Assembly: GCF_025909975.1 (NCBI RefSeq)
Contig: NZ_JAPCIO010000001.1
Location: forward strand, 310,001-374,000
Reading direction: 5' to 3'
DNA from: Flavobacterium lacisediminis
Lineage (GTDB): Bacteria; Bacteroidota; Bacteroidia; Flavobacteriales; Flavobacteriaceae
Length of the DNA: 64,000 nucleotides
Shown: positions 8,060 to 17,531 of the stretch, piece by piece
Layout of the letters: every line of letters begins with the position of its first letter
How positions within the stretch are numbered: position 1 is the first letter of the stretch
Translations under genes and position numbers: made by a program
Notes under the pieces: model-generated
What the model saw: only the letters and a program-made list of their open reading frames with translations
What the model was told of the DNA's origin: nothing
Database searches by the model: none

Positions 8060-9157
8060 TTATAATCGTACTCCTATTGTAGCTTCTATAGCTTCAGCTC
8101 TTCCGCCATGGGTTTTTAATCCAACACCGGTAAATAAATTTTTATAAAGATAATATTTTATCCCAACTCTTTGATAGATATCAATTTCATAATCAAATGG
8201 CTTATAAACATAATAACCAAGTTGTGTTTCAATAGAAAGTTTATTTATGAATAATTCATGCCCAACAAACAATCCAACTCTTTTGTAATCAGTATCAGGG
8301 TCTGTATAAGATTCATGTCCGGGAGGAAAAGCCACCGAAACAAACTCTATATAATCTTTTAAATATCGGGAAAAGAAAACATCAGTTCCTAATTGTAAAG
8401 CACTCTTTCGTCCAATTCTTTTATCGGCATATAAACCAATATGATAAAATTGACGTTGTCCTAAATTTGGAACTGGACCTTCAGAAATACCTGTTCTAAA
8501 TGCAATGTTATATTTAATTCGTTCTTTATAAGTTGTAGATGCTGGTAAAGAATCCTTAATATATTCTTGCTTTTCACCTAAATTATAGTTCAACCCAACG
8601 TTTAAGGCAAAAGTATTAATTCCGCTATTTGGTGCTTTAAATCTTCCGTTTGAAAAATGCGTTAGCATAAATCCTGCTTGAAAACCAATTCGATTAATAA
8701 GATTTTCTTTTTTATACTGTAACATAAAGTAGTTGTTATCCATTACTTTAGTTCCAAAAGCATTGTTTTTATTATTGGTTTCTTTATCATAAGGACTTGA
8801 TGTCATACCAATACCTTGTGAAATTCGAAACATTAAATTTCGATTGAAAAAGTAAAAATTATAGTGTAATCCTAGGGCAACATTATACCCTAGATATTGA
8901 TTATTAAAATCTAAATAATGAAATGAAATACCATAATCGGGATAATTATAAACTTGTTCCCATTCTTTTTTTCCAAAAGTTTTCCAGTTGTAACTTAGTA
9001 AAAATCCGTCTGGATGATCTGAAATCAAATGCCCAACATCTTCGGTATGTTTTATAATATTTCCTCTAAAAAGTTGAACATCAAAATATCCAGATGATTT
9101 CTCCTGAGAAAAAGATAATGAGATTGAAAAACAGATAAAAAGTAGGGCTCTTTTCAT
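8060..9157 (-). CDS. PagL-like lipid A deacylase / acyloxyacyl hydrolase family outer-membrane protein
   Basis: I start it at the ATG at 9157, which shares one base with the rfbD stop (TAATG) and gives a clean signal peptide MKRALLFICFSISLSFSQ. An upstream in-frame start would lie inside rfbD. The mature protein looks like an outer-membrane beta-barrel. The segment LTHFSNGRFKAPNSGIN resembles the PagL active-site strand with its His-x-Ser pair and NxG turn. PagL removes the 3-O acyl chain of lipid A in the outer membrane. At 365 residues it is about twice as long as proteobacterial PagL, so it has extra strands or domains. Enzymatic activity is inferred from the motif. Confidence 0.7.
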   Translation of the reverse strand: MKRALLFICFSISLSFSQEKSSGYFDVQLFRGNIIKHTEDVGHLISDHPDGFLLSYNWKTFGKKEWEQVYNYPDYGISFHYLDFNNQYLGYNVALGLHYNFYFFNRNLMFRISQGIGMTSSPYDKETNNKNNAFGTKVMDNNYFMLQYKKENLINRIGFQAGFMLTHFSNGRFKAPNSGINTFALNVGLNYNLGEKQEYIKDSLPASTTYKERIKYNIAFRTGISEGPVPNLGQRQFYHIGLYADKRIGRKSALQLGTDVFFSRYLKDYIEFVSVAFPPGHESYTDPDTDYKRVGLFVGHELFINKLSIETQLGYYVYKPFDYEIDIYQRVGIKYYLYKNLFTGVGLKTHGGRAEAIEATIGVRL

Positions 9158-10017
9158 TAGTTTAATTGGTTTAAACTTTCTTTTAAACTTTCTTTCCAAT
9201 CCTTAATTAAAACACCAAAAACCTTTTTAATCTTCGTTTTGTCTAAAACACTATATGCCGGTCTTTTAGCAGGCGTTGGATAGGCTTCTGTTGGAATTGG
9301 ATTTAAATGTATGGAAATTTTACTCTGATGGAATATTTCATTAGCAAAATCGTACCAAGAGCAAACACCTTCATTTGAAAAGTTGTAGGTTCCAAAATGT
9401 GATATTTGGATCTCATCTTTAGTTATAATATTTAGCAAAACATCTGCTAAATCAACAGCGTTTGTAGGTGTTCCTATTTGGTCGTTTACAACAGATAAGT
9501 TATCTCGTTCCGAAGCCAAACGTAACATCGTTTTCATGAAATTATTTGCAAATTGGGAATACACCCAAGAAGTTCTTACAATGAAATGTTTTTCCCAATT
9601 CTTTTGAATAGCAATTTCTCCATCTAATTTGGTTTGTCCATAAACACTTTGTGGATTTGGAATATCTGACTCTAAATAAGGTGTTTTTGAAGTTCCATCA
9701 AAAATAAAATCTGTAGAAATATGAACTAAAATAGTATCAAATTCTTTACAAATCTTAGCTAAATTTTCTGGCCCAATAGCATTAATTAATTGCGCTTTTT
9801 CTGCTTCGCTTTCTGCTTTATCAACTGCGGTATAAGCTGCGGTATTGATACAAAATTGAGGTTTATATTTTGAAAAAACGGTTTGACAACTTTCAAGATT
9901 CGTAATATCCATTTCTTGAAAATCGGTATACACAAACTGAATATTTGGATGTTTATCCGCAATAAATTGAATGGATTGTCCTAACTGACCATTGGCGCCT
10001 GTAACTAATACTACCAT
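9157..10017 (-). CDS. rfbD: dTDP-4-dehydrorhamnose reductase
   Basis: 286 residues, normal for RmlD/RfbD. NAD(P)H-binding loop GANGQLGQ (7-14), STDFIFDG (101-108), and the SDR catalytic Tyr126-xxx-Lys130 in VYGQTK. It reduces dTDP-4-keto-L-rhamnose to dTDP-L-rhamnose in the cytoplasm, the last step of that pathway. Start overlaps the rfbC stop by 7 bp. Confidence 0.95.
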   Translation of the reverse strand: MVVLVTGANGQLGQSIQFIADKHPNIQFVYTDFQEMDITNLESCQTVFSKYKPQFCINTAAYTAVDKAESEAEKAQLINAIGPENLAKICKEFDTILVHISTDFIFDGTSKTPYLESDIPNPQSVYGQTKLDGEIAIQKNWEKHFIVRTSWVYSQFANNFMKTMLRLASERDNLSVVNDQIGTPTNAVDLADVLLNIITKDEIQISHFGTYNFSNEGVCSWYDFANEIFHQSKISIHLNPIPTEAYPTPAKRPAYSVLDKTKIKKVFGVLIKDWKESLKESLNQLN

Positions 10018-10562
10018 ACTTTCTTAGCGTTTTGAAGATAAGGTAATATTTGATCTTTTTCAGAAATTATCAATTCATCCAAAGGAAAATTCCAGTCAAT
10101 GTTAAGAGTTGAGTCGTTATAAATTAATCCGCCTTCGCTTTCCTTATTGTAAAAATTATCACATTTGTAAAAGAATGTTGCCGTTTCTGAAAGTACTAAA
10201 AATCCGTGTGCGAAACCTCTTGGTACAAAAAATTGGGTTTGATTTTCACCTGAAAGTAAAACCGCTTCATATTGACCATATGTTTCTGATTCGGGACGTA
10301 AATCAACCGCCACATCTAAAACTTCACCTTGTAAAACACGAACCAATTTGGCTTGAGCATGTTCGCCACATTGATAATGCAATCCTCTTAAAACTCCTTT
10401 AGTGGAAAACGATTGGTTATCCTGAACAAAAGTCACTTTTTGACCCACGCCTTCTTGAAAAGTTTTTTCATTGAAACTTTCCATGAAGTAACCGCGTTCG
10501 TCTTTGAATATTTTTGGTTCAAGGATAAAACATCCTTTAAGTTTGGTTTCTATGAAATTCAT
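10011..10562 (-). CDS. rfbC: dTDP-4-dehydrorhamnose 3,5-epimerase
   Basis: 183 residues with the RmlC cupin fold. DERGYF (21-26) and the catalytic base His62 in GVLRGLHYQ are present, and the downstream FVPRGFAHGF motif is typical. It epimerises dTDP-4-keto-6-deoxyglucose at C3 and C5. It overlaps rfbD by 7 bp and follows rfbA after a 43-bp gap that contains a small palindrome (10577-10595). Confidence 0.95.
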   Translation of the reverse strand: MNFIETKLKGCFILEPKIFKDERGYFMESFNEKTFQEGVGQKVTFVQDNQSFSTKGVLRGLHYQCGEHAQAKLVRVLQGEVLDVAVDLRPESETYGQYEAVLLSGENQTQFFVPRGFAHGFLVLSETATFFYKCDNFYNKESEGGLIYNDSTLNIDWNFPLDELIISEKDQILPYLQNAKKVW

Positions 10563-10576
10563 TATGTATAAAAAAT

Positions 10577-10595
10577 TGCTCAGACAAGCTCAGCA
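10577..10595. repeat. REP-like palindrome between rfbA and rfbC
   Basis: The minus strand reads TGCTGAGCTTGTCTGAGCA, an imperfect palindrome in the only real gap of the rfb cluster. Its TGCTGA end resembles the palindromes at 31887-31907 and 32297-32330. It could be a member of a dispersed intergenic repeat family or simply form a hairpin in the mRNA. Confidence 0.45.
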
Positions 10596-10605
10596 TAACA
10601 ATTAG

Positions 10606-11463
10606 TTAAATTAAACTCATCAAGTGCTTTCCGTAACCACTTTTGAGTAATGGTTCTGCTAATGCTTTTAATTGATTTGCATCAATAAATCCCATTCGGT
10701 AAGCTGCTTCTTCAATAGCACCAATTTTTAAACCTTGGCGTTCTTCAATTACCTCAACGAATTGACCTGCTTGCATTAACGATTGGAAAGTTCCTGTATC
10801 TAACCAAGCAGTTCCCCTATCTAAAATACTTACTTGAAGTTTACCTCTATTTAAATATTCTTTGTTCACATCGGTGATTTCTAATTCACCACGGTGACTT
10901 GGTTTTATATTAGCGGCAATATCTAAAACATCGTTATCGTAGAAATAAATTCCTGGTACTGCGTAATTAGATTTTGGTTGTTCTGGTTTTTCTTCTATAG
11001 ATAATACTTTTCCAGCGGCATCAAAATCAACTACACCGTATCTTTCTGGATCATGAACGTGATAGGCATAAATAATTCCACCTTCTGGGTTATTATTCGC
11101 TTGAAGTAATTCAGCTAAACCCGTTCCGTAGAAAATATTATCACCTAAAATCAAAGCTACTTTATCGTTTCCTACAAATTCTCTTCCAATAATAAAAGCT
11201 TCCGCTAATCCGTTTGGATGTTCTTGAACTGCATATTCAAATCGACAGCCTAATTTACTTCCATCGCCTAATAATTGACGAAATAAAGGTAAATCATGAG
11301 GTGTTGAAATGATTAATATTTCACTGATTCCTGCCCACATCAAAGTTGATAATGGATAGTAAATCATTGGTTTGTCATAAATAGGCATTAATTGTTTGCT
11401 GACCGCTAATGTTAACGGATGCAAACGTGTACCTGAACCTCCAGCTAATATAATTCCTTTCAT
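10606..11463 (-). CDS. rfbA: Glucose-1-phosphate thymidylyltransferase
   Basis: 285 residues, typical of RmlA. The nucleotide-binding signature [11 protein letters not shown] starts at residue 8, and [12 protein letters not shown] and the EEKP segment are present. It makes dTDP-glucose from dTTP and glucose-1-phosphate, feeding both the rhamnose branch (rfbC, rfbD) and, through RfbB, the WecE branch. It starts on the last base of the rfbB stop. Confidence 0.96.
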   Translation of the reverse strand: MKGIILAGGSGTRLHPLTLAVSKQLMPIYDKPMIYYPLSTLMWAGISEILIISTPHDLPLFRQLLGDGSKLGCRFEYAVQEHPNGLAEAFIIGREFVGNDKVALILGDNIFYGTGLAELLQANNNPEGGIIYAYHVHDPERYGVVDFDAAGKVLSIEEKPEQPKSNYAVPGIYFYDNDVLDIAANIKPSHRGELEITDVNKEYLNRGKLQVSILDRGTAWLDTGTFQSLMQAGQFVEVIEERQGLKIGAIEEAAYRMGFIDANQLKALAEPLLKSGYGKHLMSLI

Positions 11464-12476
11464 TAGTTGTTATATTTTTGTAAATACCATTCGATGGTTT
11501 TCTTAATTCCTGATTCAAAATTCTCATCAGCTTTCCAACCTAATTCATTTTCGATTTTTGAAGCATCAATAGCATAGCGTAAATCGTGACCCGGTCTATC
11601 TTTTACAAACGTAATTTGATCTTGATATTTTCCTTCAGATTTTGGTTGTAATTCATTCAAAATCGAACAAACGGTATCTACAATATATAAATTATTACGC
11701 TCATTTCTTCCGCCAATATTATAGGTTTCACCAGCTTTTCCAGTTTTGAAGGCTAATTCAATTCCTTTACAATGATCTAAAACATACAACCAATCACGCA
11801 CGTTTTTACCATCTCCATAAATAGGAATGTTTTCTCCTGAAATTGCCTTACGAATGATAGTTGGAATCAACTTTTCATCATGCTGTTTTGGTCCGTAATT
11901 ATTCGAACAATTAGTGGTAACCACATTCATTCCGTACGTATGAAAATAACTTCTTACAATCATATCGGAACCTGCTTTTGAAGCTGAATATGGACTATTT
12001 GGTGCATAAGGTGTGGTTTCTTCAAACAAACCCGATTCGCCCAATGTTCCATAAACTTCATCAGTAGAAACATGGTGAAAACGCGAATTTTCAAATCCTG
12101 CATTATATTGATTAGGTGCTAACATCCAAAGTTTTCTTGCGGTATCTAATAAATTAAATGTTCCTAAAACATTGGTTTTAATAAAGGCTTCTGGACCAGA
12201 AATTGAATTATCTACATGACTTTCGGCAGCAAAATGAATAACATCGTGAAACTGAAATTTTTGAAATAGTGCTTCTATAAAGCTTCTATCACAAATATCG
12301 CCTTGAACAAACGTATATCTTGGGTGGTTTTCCACTTCTTTTACATTATCAAGATTACCTGCATAGGTAAGTAAATCTAAATTTACTAAATGGTATTCTG
12401 AATTATTTTCAATAAAATAGGGAACAAAATTAGCTCCTATAAATCCGGCACCGCCAGTTATTAATATGTTTTTCAT
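11463..12476 (-). CDS. rfbB: dTDP-glucose 4,6-dehydratase
   Basis: 337 residues. NAD-binding GGAGFIG (8-14), active-site Asp139-Glu140 in STDEVYG, and Tyr163-xxx-Lys167 in YSASK, all as in RmlB. Product is dTDP-4-keto-6-deoxyglucose, the branch point for rhamnose and 4-amino sugars. It follows the Wzz-like gene with a one-base overlap. Confidence 0.96.
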   Translation of the reverse strand: MKNILITGGAGFIGANFVPYFIENNSEYHLVNLDLLTYAGNLDNVKEVENHPRYTFVQGDICDRSFIEALFQKFQFHDVIHFAAESHVDNSISGPEAFIKTNVLGTFNLLDTARKLWMLAPNQYNAGFENSRFHHVSTDEVYGTLGESGLFEETTPYAPNSPYSASKAGSDMIVRSYFHTYGMNVVTTNCSNNYGPKQHDEKLIPTIIRKAISGENIPIYGDGKNVRDWLYVLDHCKGIELAFKTGKAGETYNIGGRNERNNLYIVDTVCSILNELQPKSEGKYQDQITFVKDRPGHDLRYAIDASKIENELGWKADENFESGIKKTIEWYLQKYNN

Positions 12477-13471
12477 TATGACTTTATTCTTGATAATTGT
12501 TTTTTATAAAGCGAAATAAAACTAAAAAATCCTAAGTAAATAAATACAAAAAGAAAGGGTAAAATTAACTTCATTTTATTATTAAACCCCTTATTGTTTA
12601 CAAAATTAGAAGTTACACTAATATCTTTAATAAAAATTTTAATGTTTTCAAGTGTTATTTTTTGATCCGATATTTCATTAATCAAATTATTTTTTAATGA
12701 AAAAAGAGCGTTTAATTCATTATTTTCATTATTGTAAATTAAATTTGAATCTGATTTTTCTTTAGCAATATTTTTAGAAATTTGAGAAATTAAATTATCC
12801 ACTTGAAGAATTTGTTCTTCATTTTTCTTCATTTTAATGATAATATTTTCTTTTGTTATTGATAATAATTTATTCAAATATTGATCAGAATTCAAATAAT
12901 TTAATATTGGTTTAATTATTACATTTTCTTTAACCTTATTTAAAGTTACAATAGTAATTTTATGATGAGGATAATTTTTACTAGTAATTTCATTTTTTAT
13001 AACATCATTAATATCATCATTTTCGGCTAATAATTTCATAAGCTCAAAATTTTGAGTGTTTTGAGCATTCTCTGCAATTGCAGTATTTGTATTAACAAAG
13101 GTGTAAATATCAATTATAGGATTAATTGAAATATCAATTATATTGTCCTTATTTGAAATCCCTATCGAATTAAAGAAGTCTTTATCGTTTTCTTTTAATT
13201 TTGATTTTATTAAATCGACTTTTGCATACAAATAATCCACACCTCCTAAGTTTGGAGAAACTATTATTTCTGATGTATATTTTTTTGAGTTTTTATCTAT
13301 TAAAAAACCTAAAATGATTCCCAAAACAAATAAACAACTAATAATTACTATTTTCTTCCTAACAAAAAATATAAAATCAAAAATAGAATTTATAATTCCA
13401 TTAAAAAAGTTTTTAATTCCAGTTCCGATTTGTCCTAAATCGATTTCTTGATCTTGAGAATTTGTACTCAT
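12476..13471 (-). CDS. Wzz/polysaccharide co-polymerase-like chain-length protein
   Basis: 331 residues with two transmembrane segments, near residues 43-61 and 307-326, bracketing a large periplasmic domain rich in Asn, Lys and Ile with coiled-coil-like stretches. The segment after the first helix (YTSEIIVSPNLGG) matches the strand that follows the first helix in Wzz-domain proteins. Wzz proteins set glycan chain length by interacting with the Wzy polymerase. The coding sequence is more AT-rich than rfbA or rfbB. It heads the rfb group and is followed on the minus strand by rfbB. No wzx or wzy gene is visible here. Confidence 0.72.
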   Translation of the reverse strand: MSTNSQDQEIDLGQIGTGIKNFFNGIINSIFDFIFFVRKKIVIISCLFVLGIILGFLIDKNSKKYTSEIIVSPNLGGVDYLYAKVDLIKSKLKENDKDFFNSIGISNKDNIIDISINPIIDIYTFVNTNTAIAENAQNTQNFELMKLLAENDDINDVIKNEITSKNYPHHKITIVTLNKVKENVIIKPILNYLNSDQYLNKLLSITKENIIIKMKKNEEQILQVDNLISQISKNIAKEKSDSNLIYNNENNELNALFSLKNNLINEISDQKITLENIKIFIKDISVTSNFVNNKGFNNKMKLILPFLFVFIYLGFFSFISLYKKQLSRIKS

Positions 13472-13477
13472 TTAAAC

Positions 13478-15169
13478 TTATTTTACGTTAAAAATTTGTT
13501 CTAATATTTTAATTGTAATTAAATACGTAGGTTTAACCCCAGTGGTTCCTAACCCACCAGAAGCCAATGTACTTCCTGTTTCTAATGGATTATCAGAAGC
13601 ATAATAAGCGTATCTAACTTTTACATCTGGATTGATACTTTTTCTAATTTTTGAAGCCGATTGAATAGCTTTTTGATAATATGCGCCTTCCATTTCTAAA
13701 CCTATAGCTTGCCAAGTAGATTCATGGAAGAACTTCAACAAATCTCTATTTTGAAGCGATGTTCCTAAAACCGTAATCATAGGTCCTGCAAAAACTGGAA
13801 TATCATTTCCTTCAAACATTTCTTGTGTTAATTCATTTTCAAAAGGATAATTATCAGCCGTTCCTTCATTTACGTGTGCATTAGGAATCATTATATCTCC
13901 TTTTCCTCCCTCTAAAATTCCAGCCTTACCCATAATCGAAACCGATTCTACATTTAAGAAAATTTTATTTTTCTTTTCTTCTTTAAATGGTTTTAATAGC
14001 TCGTCAATTGTTTCAAATGCTTGCTCACCAAAAGCGTAATCCATTACAATGATTACTGGTTTTTCCTTGGTTAATTTAGCTTCAGCAAAAATGGTTTTCT
14101 TGAAATCAATTTTAGCGGTATCAAAAATTTGAACGTCGATATTGGTTCCTGATGCATCTGGTAATGAAATCATTCCTTGTTGTAACGCAAATTCTTCTAC
14201 TTTCTTGCGTAACTCTTTATTTGATGAACTACTTAAATCTTCAAATATCTGAAATTCAGGTGTGTTCTTGTATTTTTTTCCTAAAACTGGTTCTGCAAAA
14301 ATAGAATTCATTACACTATGCATATTTGCACTAATAATATGAATAGGTCTATCTAATAAATTATTTTGCTGTAAAACTTCTTTTATTGTAGTTGCCCATA
14401 TATCCCCATAAATATGGTGACCTAATCTTTCTCTTAAAATTGGACTAAACGTAATGGTTCTTTTGTTGTTATCAACAACCTCTTCAATGGCTAATTTTCC
14501 TAACCAATACACTACGTGTAAGAATCTATCTGGCGCTTCAGCTGTAGCGAAATCATCATAAATATCTTGTACTTCAGCAAAAGTTCTTCCTAATACGTTA
14601 GCAGCATGAGAAATTGCTTTTTCGCGATCTATTAAACTTAATTTTTTAGTTTGTCTTACCGCTAATTCTAATTTTTGCCAATCACGTGAAACCGAACCTT
14701 CATCATCAATTAAAACTCTATCTTTAATTTTATGTGATTCGATAAAAATAAAGGTCAAATGCGTTAAAATATCGTAAATATCCGAACGTCCACGTGTGAT
14801 TTCCACATTCATTTGTTCGTCGTCAATACGGTAACAATTTCTTCTTCTTTTTGGAGGAACAATCGCTTTAAAGTGCGAATTTGAATAGCCTTCATCAGAA
14901 GTTAAGTTAATGTAACGGCATTCTTCAATTCCAATTGGTAAACGTTCGATTACATATAAAAGTCCGTTTAATTCTACCTTTTCTTCTGCAATAGTACCGT
15001 AAATTTCTGGTCGAAGCGCTAATAAAGCTTCTCTTAAAGTTTCTCCTGAAACACCCATTGGTTTATAGAAACCTCTGTTAAATAAATGTCTCATGGTAAT
15101 GTACAGTCGCTCAATAGCTGCTGAGGACTCTTGCGCTCTAGAACGCGAAATGTTTTTAATGTCTTTCAT
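13478..15169 (-). CDS. DUF6909 family protein with nucleosidase-like C-terminal motif
   Basis: 563 residues, cytoplasmic (no signal peptide or membrane helix). I recognise it as the Bacteroidetes family called DUF6909, of unknown function. The C-terminal part has GLEMEGAYY (490-498) and YYASDNP (522-528). That spacing of an EMEG glutamate and an Ser-Asp pair is similar to purine nucleoside phosphorylase / AMP- and MTA-nucleosidase active sites. The nucleosidase link is my inference from two short motifs. It starts downstream of the CarboxypepD_reg-like gene and ends 6 bp before the Wzz-like start, but its function need not be tied to polysaccharide. Confidence 0.65.
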   Translation of the reverse strand: MKDIKNISRSRAQESSAAIERLYITMRHLFNRGFYKPMGVSGETLREALLALRPEIYGTIAEEKVELNGLLYVIERLPIGIEECRYINLTSDEGYSNSHFKAIVPPKRRRNCYRIDDEQMNVEITRGRSDIYDILTHLTFIFIESHKIKDRVLIDDEGSVSRDWQKLELAVRQTKKLSLIDREKAISHAANVLGRTFAEVQDIYDDFATAEAPDRFLHVVYWLGKLAIEEVVDNNKRTITFSPILRERLGHHIYGDIWATTIKEVLQQNNLLDRPIHIISANMHSVMNSIFAEPVLGKKYKNTPEFQIFEDLSSSSNKELRKKVEEFALQQGMISLPDASGTNIDVQIFDTAKIDFKKTIFAEAKLTKEKPVIIVMDYAFGEQAFETIDELLKPFKEEKKNKIFLNVESVSIMGKAGILEGGKGDIMIPNAHVNEGTADNYPFENELTQEMFEGNDIPVFAGPMITVLGTSLQNRDLLKFFHESTWQAIGLEMEGAYYQKAIQSASKIRKSINPDVKVRYAYYASDNPLETGSTLASGGLGTTGVKPTYLITIKILEQIFNVK

Positions 15170-15212
15170 TAATATTTTGTTTTTCTAACCTGCAAAAGTA
15201 CGATTTTTATTT

Positions 15213-16037
15213 TTAATTGGTTAAAATTAGGTTTATTGAGGGTTCATTTACACTTATTTTCTCCAAATTATTCCCTGATTGCTTACTCCATTTTCCGTAA
15301 GCATAAGTATAAAAGAAATCTCTTTCTACATAGTTATATAACACATAAGGTTGGTATTTAGTGCCGGTTTTATTACTCTCAATTAACAACTTTTCATACG
15401 CCACAAACATTCCTTTTTCTGGAAAAACCAAATCAAATTGTGATATATTAAAACGATGTTTGATTACTCCTTTTTTCAAAGTAACAACATAATCTTTTGT
15501 CAACAATTCTTCGCCTGGATAACCGTTTTCATCCACACTGTAAAAGTGAAGCTTTATAGTGGCTTCTTCAATTCTGCTGTCTGTGAAAATCGTTACTTCT
15601 TTTATAAACTTTGTTTTACTGTACGAAGACTGGTATGGAAAGAACTTGGCTTCAATTTTTGGTCCGTTGTCAAATGATTGAAAAATAGCATTTTTGATAT
15701 CGCCTATTTCAATTTGTTTGGATTGTTTTTTATTCAATATCACTACTTCTCGTAAATCGTAAGCCATAGGTTTCAATTGAACAACAGAAATTTGACTTCC
15801 TTTAATCGTTTTCCTTTCATAACCTAAAACCGAAATCACAATGTTTTTTTCTTTGGATGCTTCCAAGAAAAAACTTCCATCCGCTTCCGAAGTAGTTCCA
15901 ATAGTTTCATTCTCCACCCAAATATTCACAAACGGAATTGGTTCGCCAGAAATACTGTCTTTCACTACACCATGGATTTGCGAAAAAGTAAATTGTGAAA
16001 CGATAAGAAAAAACCAAATCACTCTTTTTTCTTTCAT
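15213..16037 (-). CDS. Secreted CarboxypepD_reg-like domain protein
   Basis: 274 residues. Signal peptide MKEKRVIWFFLIVSQFTFSQ, then a carboxypeptidase regulatory-like beta-sandwich (about 20-95) with the usual pattern: GVVKDSISGEPIPFVNIWV, IGTTSEADGSF, and a closing ISVLGYERK. The remaining ~180 residues are a beta-rich domain I do not recognise. This beta-sandwich is common at the N-terminus of TonB-dependent receptors, but no barrel is present here. It lies 2 bp downstream of the GH3-like gene. Confidence 0.7.
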   Translation of the reverse strand: MKEKRVIWFFLIVSQFTFSQIHGVVKDSISGEPIPFVNIWVENETIGTTSEADGSFFLEASKEKNIVISVLGYERKTIKGSQISVVQLKPMAYDLREVVILNKKQSKQIEIGDIKNAIFQSFDNGPKIEAKFFPYQSSYSKTKFIKEVTIFTDSRIEEATIKLHFYSVDENGYPGEELLTKDYVVTLKKGVIKHRFNISQFDLVFPEKGMFVAYEKLLIESNKTGTKYQPYVLYNYVERDFFYTYAYGKWSKQSGNNLEKISVNEPSINLILTN

Positions 16038-16039
16038 CT

Positions 16040-17530
16040 TTATTCTTTTATCTCAAAAAACTGAGCAATTTTTCTATCGTTGCTTAATCTTGGTAATTTA
16101 TTTTGTCCACCTAATTTACCTATCGATTTCATATACTCTTGGAAACCATTTTTTGGAACACCTGTAATTACTAATGTTCTCAATACATGCCCAACTATCA
16201 AATCATCGTAATACACGTTTTGCTTGCGCATGGCAGCGTCGATTTTTAATGCGAAATCTTCTAAATTGGTTGGTTCATTTTCAAATTCGATGAACCATTC
16301 GTGATATGGTAAGCCTTCGGTTGGTGTAATTTGAGGTGCAACTGTAAATTCGTTTACTCGAACATCAGTTCCTTCCATTGCTTCTTTTAAAGCCGATTCC
16401 ACTTCTTTTCCGATAACGTGTTCACCAAAAGCGGAAATATAATGCTTGATTCTTCCCGAAACTATAACACGATATGGTTTTAAACTCGTAAACTGAATCG
16501 TATCACCAATATTATATGCCCAAAGTCCAGCATTCGTGGAAATGATTAAAACGTAATTAACACCTAATTCTACTTCTCCAATGGTATAACGTTTTGGCTT
16601 TTCGGTAAAAAACTCGTCTGCTTTTATGAATTCGTAGAAAATTCCGGAATTCAATAATAGCAACATTCCTTTTTCCTTCTGTGAATCTTGGTATGCAAAA
16701 AAGCCTTCAGAAGCAGGAAATAATTCTATCGAATCAACTTTTCTTCCAATTAAATTTTCAAATTTCGCTCGATAGGGTTCGTAATTTACACCGCCGTAAA
16801 TAAACAAATTGAAGTTTTTAAAGATTTCGCCAACAGGTTTTCCTGCTTTTGCTGCCAGTTTCTCAAAATACATTTGCACCCAAGACGGAATACCTGAAAT
16901 CACTGACATGTCTTCATTGATGGTTTCTTCAACAATAGCATTGACTTTAGTTTCCCAATCTTCAATACAATTGGTTTCCCAACTTGGCATACGGTTTTTT
17001 TGTAAATATTTCGGAACAAAATGTGCTACAATTCCGGATAATCTTCCAAGTTTGATACCGTTTTTCTCTTCTAAAAGCGGACTTCCTTGCAAGAAAATCA
17101 TTTTTCCTGAAACAAAATTGGCTTTCCCTGTTTCATGAATGTAACTCAAAATCGCATTTCGTGCAGCTTGAATATGAAATGGCATCGATTCTTTTGTTAA
17201 CGGAATATATTTAGCTCCAGAAGTAGTTCCAGAAGTTTTAGCAAAATATAAAGGCTTTCCTTTCCAAAGTACATTCTCTTCGCCTTTTACAACTTTATCA
17301 ACATAATGCTTCAAGCCTTCATAATCGCGAACGGGAACTTTTTGAATAAAATCAGAATGGGATTTTATCGAACCAAAATCGTGGTCTTTTCCAAATTGCG
17401 TTTGACCCGCTTCTCTGATTAATTCTTCAAAAACTTTATGTTGGGTTTCAACAGGATTATTGGCCCATTTTTGGGTTTTAGCGTGAATTCTTTTTGCAAA
17501 TAATTTTGCTGCAAAAGCTTTTACTGACAT
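16040..17530 (-). CDS. GH3 auxin-responsive promoter family protein (acyl-adenylating enzyme fold)
   Basis: I start at the ATG at 17530 (496 residues, MSVKAFAAKLFAKRIH...), just after the stop of the LytM gene; a longer frame would run into that gene. FAKTSGTTSGAKYIPLT is the phosphate-binding loop of the GH3/ANL adenylating family, and YGGVNYEPY, LFPASEGFFAYQ and the late YNIGDTIQFTS are further family motifs. Plant GH3 enzymes conjugate hormones to amino acids. Bacterial substrates are unknown. A cytoplasmic acyl-acid ligase is the safest description. Confidence 0.85.
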   Translation of the reverse strand: MSVKAFAAKLFAKRIHAKTQKWANNPVETQHKVFEELIREAGQTQFGKDHDFGSIKSHSDFIQKVPVRDYEGLKHYVDKVVKGEENVLWKGKPLYFAKTSGTTSGAKYIPLTKESMPFHIQAARNAILSYIHETGKANFVSGKMIFLQGSPLLEEKNGIKLGRLSGIVAHFVPKYLQKNRMPSWETNCIEDWETKVNAIVEETINEDMSVISGIPSWVQMYFEKLAAKAGKPVGEIFKNFNLFIYGGVNYEPYRAKFENLIGRKVDSIELFPASEGFFAYQDSQKEKGMLLLLNSGIFYEFIKADEFFTEKPKRYTIGEVELGVNYVLIISTNAGLWAYNIGDTIQFTSLKPYRVIVSGRIKHYISAFGEHVIGKEVESALKEAMEGTDVRVNEFTVAPQITPTEGLPYHEWFIEFENEPTNLEDFALKIDAAMRKQNVYYDDLIVGHVLRTLVITGVPKNGFQEYMKSIGKLGGQNKLPRLSNDRKIAQFFEIKE

Positions 17531-17531
17531 G

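Noticed and set aside
9157-9199. Upstream start for the PagL-like gene
   Set aside because: It would lie inside rfbD and places a basic tail before the signal peptide; the ATG at 9157 is far better.
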